The notes beneath the pieces are model-generated. The model worked only from the letters and a program-made list of their open reading frames with translations, was not told the origin of the DNA and made no database searches. Made by a program: the position numbers and the translations under genes. A stretch of DNA of 62,587 nt from CAZLKN01 sp964560135 (GTDB lineage Bacteria > Actinomycetota > JAICYB01): positions 1 through 62,587 of the forward strand of contig CAZLKN010000013.1 of the NCBI GenBank assembly GCA_964560135.1. The letters run 5' to 3'. Each line of letters starts with the position of its first letter. The first letter of the stretch is position 1. Below are positions 59,707 through 62,587 of this stretch, one piece after another.

Positions 59707-60817
59707 TCGTCCGCGCCAGTTCGCGCTCGAGACGGCCCGCCAGGACTTCGGGCGCGAATCCCCGTTCCGCCCGTTCTCGTCCCGCCGCTCCCATCCGTGC
59801 ACGGAGGCTCCCGCTCCGCCCCAGCCGGGCCAGGGCCTCGGCGACGGCGGCCGGCGTGGGATCGGCGAGAACGATCCCAGTTTCGCCGTCTTCGACGGCC
59901 TCCACCGATCCTCCACAAGCTCCCGCCACCGAGGGGATCCCGCACGCTGCGGCCTCGATGTACACGATGCCGAATCCCTCGGTGTCCAGGCCCCCGTAGC
60001 GGTCGGTACACGGCATGCAGAACACGTCCGCCGCGGCGTAGTACTCGGGCAGCTCCTCGTCGGAGACCCGTCCGACGAACTGCACCCGGCCGGCCACATC
60101 GACGTCCTCGGCGACGCGGCGGAGGCTGGAGGCCTCGGGGCCCGTCCCCACGACGAGCGCATGGGTCTTCGGGATGCGGGGCAGCGCACGGATGAGGATC
60201 TCGGCCCCCTTGCGCTTCACGAGGCGGCTCACGAACAACACCGTGAACCGGCCGCCCAGCCGGTGCTTCTCCCGTACGCGCGCACCGGACACCGCGAGCG
60301 AGAAGCGTTCGACGTCGACCCCCGGATGCAGCACAGCCGCGCGGGCCTGGTCCTTCGTGATCCGCGACACGGCATCCTGCGTGAAGCGGCTCACGGCGAA
60401 CACGAGGTCCGCAGTCGTCAGCACCCGGCGCAGCGATCGTCGGAGCACCGGGAACCGGGCGCGGGTGAGCACCTCCGAGCCGTGGGCGAAGACCGTCACG
60501 GGCTTACCCGTCGCCGAACGCACGTGCCGCGCCATGCGCCCGAGCGGCAGTGCGTTCAGGAAGTGCACCGCGTCCACCTCGTGGCTGGTAGCGGCGTCCA
60601 CCACGGCCCGCCGGGAACTGCTGCCGGCGCGCATGTACCGGCCCCCGACCCGGACGACCTCGTAGGGGAGGGCTGCATCGATGTCCTCGTGACCGGCCCG
60701 GGCGGGGGCGACGACGACGACGTCGGCAGGGGGGAACCCGCTGCACAGCGCCACCAGATAGGACTCGATCCCGCCCGTCTTGGGGGGGAAGTCGTTGGTC
60801 ACGAAGAGGTGCCGCAC
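59687..60817 (-). CDS. GT4 glycosyltransferase, PimB-like
   Basis: The 376-residue enzyme starts MRHLFVTNDFPPKTGGIESYL, the signature of actinobacterial phosphatidylinositol mannosyltransferase PimB' and relatives. The C-terminal EGFGIVYIEAAACGIPSV is the GT4 donor site. It probably transfers mannose from GDP-mannose to a lipid or glycan, but related GT4 enzymes with other acceptors cannot be excluded. It ends within the dehydrogenase gene's 3' end. Confidence 0.85.
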   Translation of the reverse strand: MRHLFVTNDFPPKTGGIESYLVALCSGFPPADVVVVAPARAGHEDIDAALPYEVVRVGGRYMRAGSSSRRAVVDAATSHEVDAVHFLNALPLGRMARHVRSATGKPVTVFAHGSEVLTRARFPVLRRSLRRVLTTADLVFAVSRFTQDAVSRITKDQARAAVLHPGVDVERFSLAVSGARVREKHRLGGRFTVLFVSRLVKRKGAEILIRALPRIPKTHALVVGTGPEASSLRRVAEDVDVAGRVQFVGRVSDEELPEYYAAADVFCMPCTDRYGGLDTEGFGIVYIEAAACGIPSVAGACGGSVEAVEDGETGIVLADPTPAAVAEALARLGRSGSLRARMGAAGRERAERGFAPEVLAGRLERELARTIRARAR

Positions 60818-60833
60818 GCCTGCTCCGCGACTC

Positions 60834-61292
60834 TCAGGAGACCTCGAAGACGAATTCGACCTCCACCGGGACCGCCATGGGCAGCTCTGCGACCCCCACC
60901 GCCGACCGGGCGTGACGTCCCCGCTCCCCGAACACCTCCTGGAGGAGCTCGGAGGCGCCGTTCGCCACCTTCGGCTGATCGATGAAGTCCGGGGCGCTGG
61001 CGACGAACACCGTCAGCTTGATCACTCGGCGCAGCCGGTCGAGATCCCCGATCTCCCGCTTGAGGGCGGCGAGCCCGTAGAGGCAGGCGGCCTGCGCCGC
61101 CTCGACGGCCTCCTCGAGGCCGACCTCGGCCCCCACTTTGCCGCTCCAGCTCTTCAGGTCCGTGGGCCAGGGGACCTGACCGGAGACGAAGACGAGGTCC
61201 CCCGTCCGGACGGTGGGGACGTAGGCGGCCACCGGCGCCGCTGCTTCGGGGAGCTGGAGGCCAAGCTCGGAAAGACGCTCCTCCGGATGCAT
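60834..61292 (-). CDS. RidA family (YjgF/YER057c/UK114) protein
   Basis: The 152-residue protein has LVFVSGQVPWP, a mid VIKLTVFVASAPDF and the C-terminal ARSAVGVAELPMAVPVEVEFVFEV, where the Arg that binds carboxylates in RidA is retained. RidA enzymes hydrolyse reactive enamines made by PLP enzymes. It lies 16 bases before the glycosyltransferase start and ten after NfeD in one run. Confidence 0.93.
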   Translation of the reverse strand: MHPEERLSELGLQLPEAAAPVAAYVPTVRTGDLVFVSGQVPWPTDLKSWSGKVGAEVGLEEAVEAAQAACLYGLAALKREIGDLDRLRRVIKLTVFVASAPDFIDQPKVANGASELLQEVFGERGRHARSAVGVAELPMAVPVEVEFVFEVS

Positions 61293-61302
61293 CGTTGCCT
61301 CC

Positions 61303-62469
61303 TTATTGTTCGGGCTCGGGCTGCGGTTCGGGATGGGGATGCGCCTCGGTCACCTCGAGTTCGCCGCTGGCCACCGCACGCAGGTCGCGCAGCACCCGGG
61401 TCATCGCCCCGAGCAGGAACAACACCATCCCGATCACCCCGAGGGCCATCACCCACGGGTTCACGTGGAGCCAGGGCCCGGGGAAGAGCAGCACCGAGCC
61501 GGCGATCAGGCCGCCGAGGCCGGAGATGGTGAAGAAACCCAGTCCCTGGAACCGGAGATCGACACAGAAGCCCACCACCCCCGCCACGATCAGCGCCAGT
61601 CCGATCCAGGATCCGCCGAGCGTCCACAATCCCCATACCCCGAGGCCGAATCCGAGCAGCCCTGAGATCCCAGCGGGCCCGGTGTCGGGGTGGAAGACCT
61701 CGAAGACCAGGCCCACGAGTCCGACGAGCAGCAGCAGGTAGATCATCGAGGGCTGCGCCGCGGCGTGGAGGATCCGCCCGAGCATCCCCGGCTTGCGCAA
61801 CCGGACCGTGACCTCCTCGGTGACAAGCGTCACCGTCCGGCCCGCCACCGTCACCTCACGGCCGTCGATCCTGTCGAGCAGGTCCGGAAGCTGGATCGCG
61901 ACATCGTCCACCACGCCCAACTCCTGGGCGGCGTCCGCGGAACGGGCCTCCACGAACACGGCGAAGGCCCCATCGCGGCCGATCCCTCGGGCATCGACCA
62001 CATCGCGCAGCAGAGCCCCCGCGAGCTCGGGTTGCTCGCCTGCGGCCCGGAGGTCGAGCGTGCGGGCCGGGCCGAGCGAGGTCCCGGGGGCCATGACGCG
62101 GAGGTGCCCGGCCATGGCGATCGCCGCGGCCCCGTTCTCCGCCCGCGCACCCGGGGGGCCGATCCAGGTGACCACGGGAAGCTCCGCGCCCAGAACCGCG
62201 TCGGCGATGCGCCGCGCCCGCTGGGCGTCGAGCGTCCCCGCCGAATCGATCTGGAGGACGACGGCCACCGCCCCGTCGCGCTCCGCGAGTTCGATCGTGC
62301 GGACGATGGCCCGTTCGATCGCCCCGTCGATGATCCCGCGCGCGTCCACGACCTCCACGCGGCGTGGATCCTCGCGTGCCGGCGCCGAGGACGACGGCTG
62401 CGGGATCGCCATCGTGCCGAGCGCAAGGAACAGGAGGGAGCATGGGAACAGAGACCGGATTCGCTGCAT
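61303..62469 (-). CDS. NfeD-family membrane protein (probable non-catalytic ClpP-like domain)
   Basis: The 388-residue protein has a signal peptide, a ClpP-like domain (VAVVLQIDSAGTLDAQRARRIADAVL), several TM helices and a C-terminal NfeD OB-like region. Active homologues carry a Ser/Lys dyad with Ser in a PSGARAASAG-type loop. Here the loop reads PPGARAENGAAAIAMAG, so the nucleophile appears lost. NfeD proteins pair with stomatin-like proteins at the membrane; none is seen here. The ATG at 62467-62469 opens the signal peptide. Confidence 0.82.
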   Translation of the reverse strand: MQRIRSLFPCSLLFLALGTMAIPQPSSSAPAREDPRRVEVVDARGIIDGAIERAIVRTIELAERDGAVAVVLQIDSAGTLDAQRARRIADAVLGAELPVVTWIGPPGARAENGAAAIAMAGHLRVMAPGTSLGPARTLDLRAAGEQPELAGALLRDVVDARGIGRDGAFAVFVEARSADAAQELGVVDDVAIQLPDLLDRIDGREVTVAGRTVTLVTEEVTVRLRKPGMLGRILHAAAQPSMIYLLLLVGLVGLVFEVFHPDTGPAGISGLLGFGLGVWGLWTLGGSWIGLALIVAGVVGFCVDLRFQGLGFFTISGLGGLIAGSVLLFPGPWLHVNPWVMALGVIGMVLFLLGAMTRVLRDLRAVASGELEVTEAHPHPEPQPEPEQ

Positions 62470-62534
62470 CGGCAGAAGACTAACCGACGACGCCTCGGCG
62501 CGCGCATGTGCGATACTTGCTGCTCGGAACACAT

Positions 62535-62587
62535 CGGGACGTGGCGCAGCTTGGCAGCGCGCAGCGTTCGGGACGCTGAGGTCGCGG
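62535..62587 (+). tRNA. tRNA-Pro (anticodon CGG), partial at window end
   Basis: The first 53 bases fit a tRNA: acceptor strand CGGGACG, D arm GGCGCAGCTTGGCAGCGC, and anticodon loop TTCGGGA with CGG closed by GCAGCG/CGCTGA-type pairing. The T arm and 3' acceptor strand lie beyond the window. Confidence 0.9.

Noticed and set aside
1..62587. CRISPR arrays, insertion sequences or toxin-antitoxin pairs
   Set aside because: I saw no regularly spaced repeats, transposase-like genes with terminal repeats, or typical toxin-antitoxin pairs in the window.

Overview
The window is very GC-rich, with dense, often overlapping genes, many GTG/TTG starts and start/stop overlaps. The gene content points to a deep-branching actinomycete (Actinomycetota): mshA (mycothiol synthesis), BldC, an RsiG-type c-di-GMP-binding anti-sigma protein, an HbhA-like protein with its XRE regulator, a bS22 (AURKAIP1/COX24) micro-protein, a PimB-like mannosyltransferase and F420/LLM-type oxidoreductases. 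The gene order echoes the Mycobacterium tuberculosis Rv0474-Rv0534 segment in rearranged form: XRE-hbhA, mshA, proC-HTH-bS22-epimerase-acyltransferase, the hem cluster, TlpA/CcdA and a UbiA enzyme. The exact class cannot be fixed by eye. Three runs of exactly 100 N (12348-12447, 40435-40534, 57370-57469) mark scaffold joins, so this is a draft or metagenome assembly.

Layout. 1-2146: a truncated AAA/LuxR-type regulator and an SCP2 protein. 2220-7758: a sulfur block with APS reductase, sulfite reductase, an Rrf2 regulator with a divergent promoter, a DsrE2 protein, and a threonine-synthase-like enzyme plus sulfur carrier (MetM/MetO type) behind a SAM-I riboswitch and terminator. 7806-12347: AI-2E-type exporter, receiver protein, TreT and a GT20 enzyme. 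12448-20348: heme operon rex-hemA-hemC-(zinc-ribbon/propeller)-cobA/hemD-hemB-hemL. 20600-26203: secreted protein, then a minus-strand operon of DUF2993, FAD oxidoreductase, acyl-CoA ligase, membrane protein and CcdA. 26294-31540: isomerase, HD hydrolase, Crp regulator, MutY, LLM enzyme and small membrane proteins. 31559-38687: long minus operon thiI-proC-phosphatase-HTH-Clp1-like kinase-bS22-SAM hydrolase-epimerase-PlsC. 38794-43809: LON-domain protein, TlpA, ECF sigma with a BsuPI-domain partner, HtpX, hydrolase and GNAT. 43787-47111: mshA, a FemAB/CelD-like GNAT, HbhA-like protein and its XRE regulator with a palindromic operator. 47267-50108: M23 peptidase, RsiG-like protein, receiver protein and HD-GYP phosphodiesterase. 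50264-55610: hydrolase, CdsA-like protein, acyl-CoA ligase, UbiA prenyltransferase and beta-lactamase-family hydrolase. 55630-55961: tRNA-Lys, tRNA-Asp, tRNA-Phe. 55980-62587: secreted protein, BldC, leucine/valine dehydrogenase, PimB-like GT, RidA, NfeD and a partial tRNA-Pro.

How the parts fit together. APS is reduced to sulfite and then sulfide (CysH, Sir). Sulfur could then be loaded as a thiocarboxylate on the GG-tailed carrier and passed by the threonine-synthase homologue to O-phosphohomoserine, giving homocysteine. The SAM-I riboswitch in front of that pair reads out the end product. This is the most interesting system in the window. The second is the c-di-GMP group, where an HD-GYP phosphodiesterase and a receiver protein sit beside an anti-sigma protein carrying two copies of a c-di-GMP-binding-like motif. 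The rest is core actinobacterial metabolism: heme, trehalose, mycothiol, envelope lipids and RNA modification.
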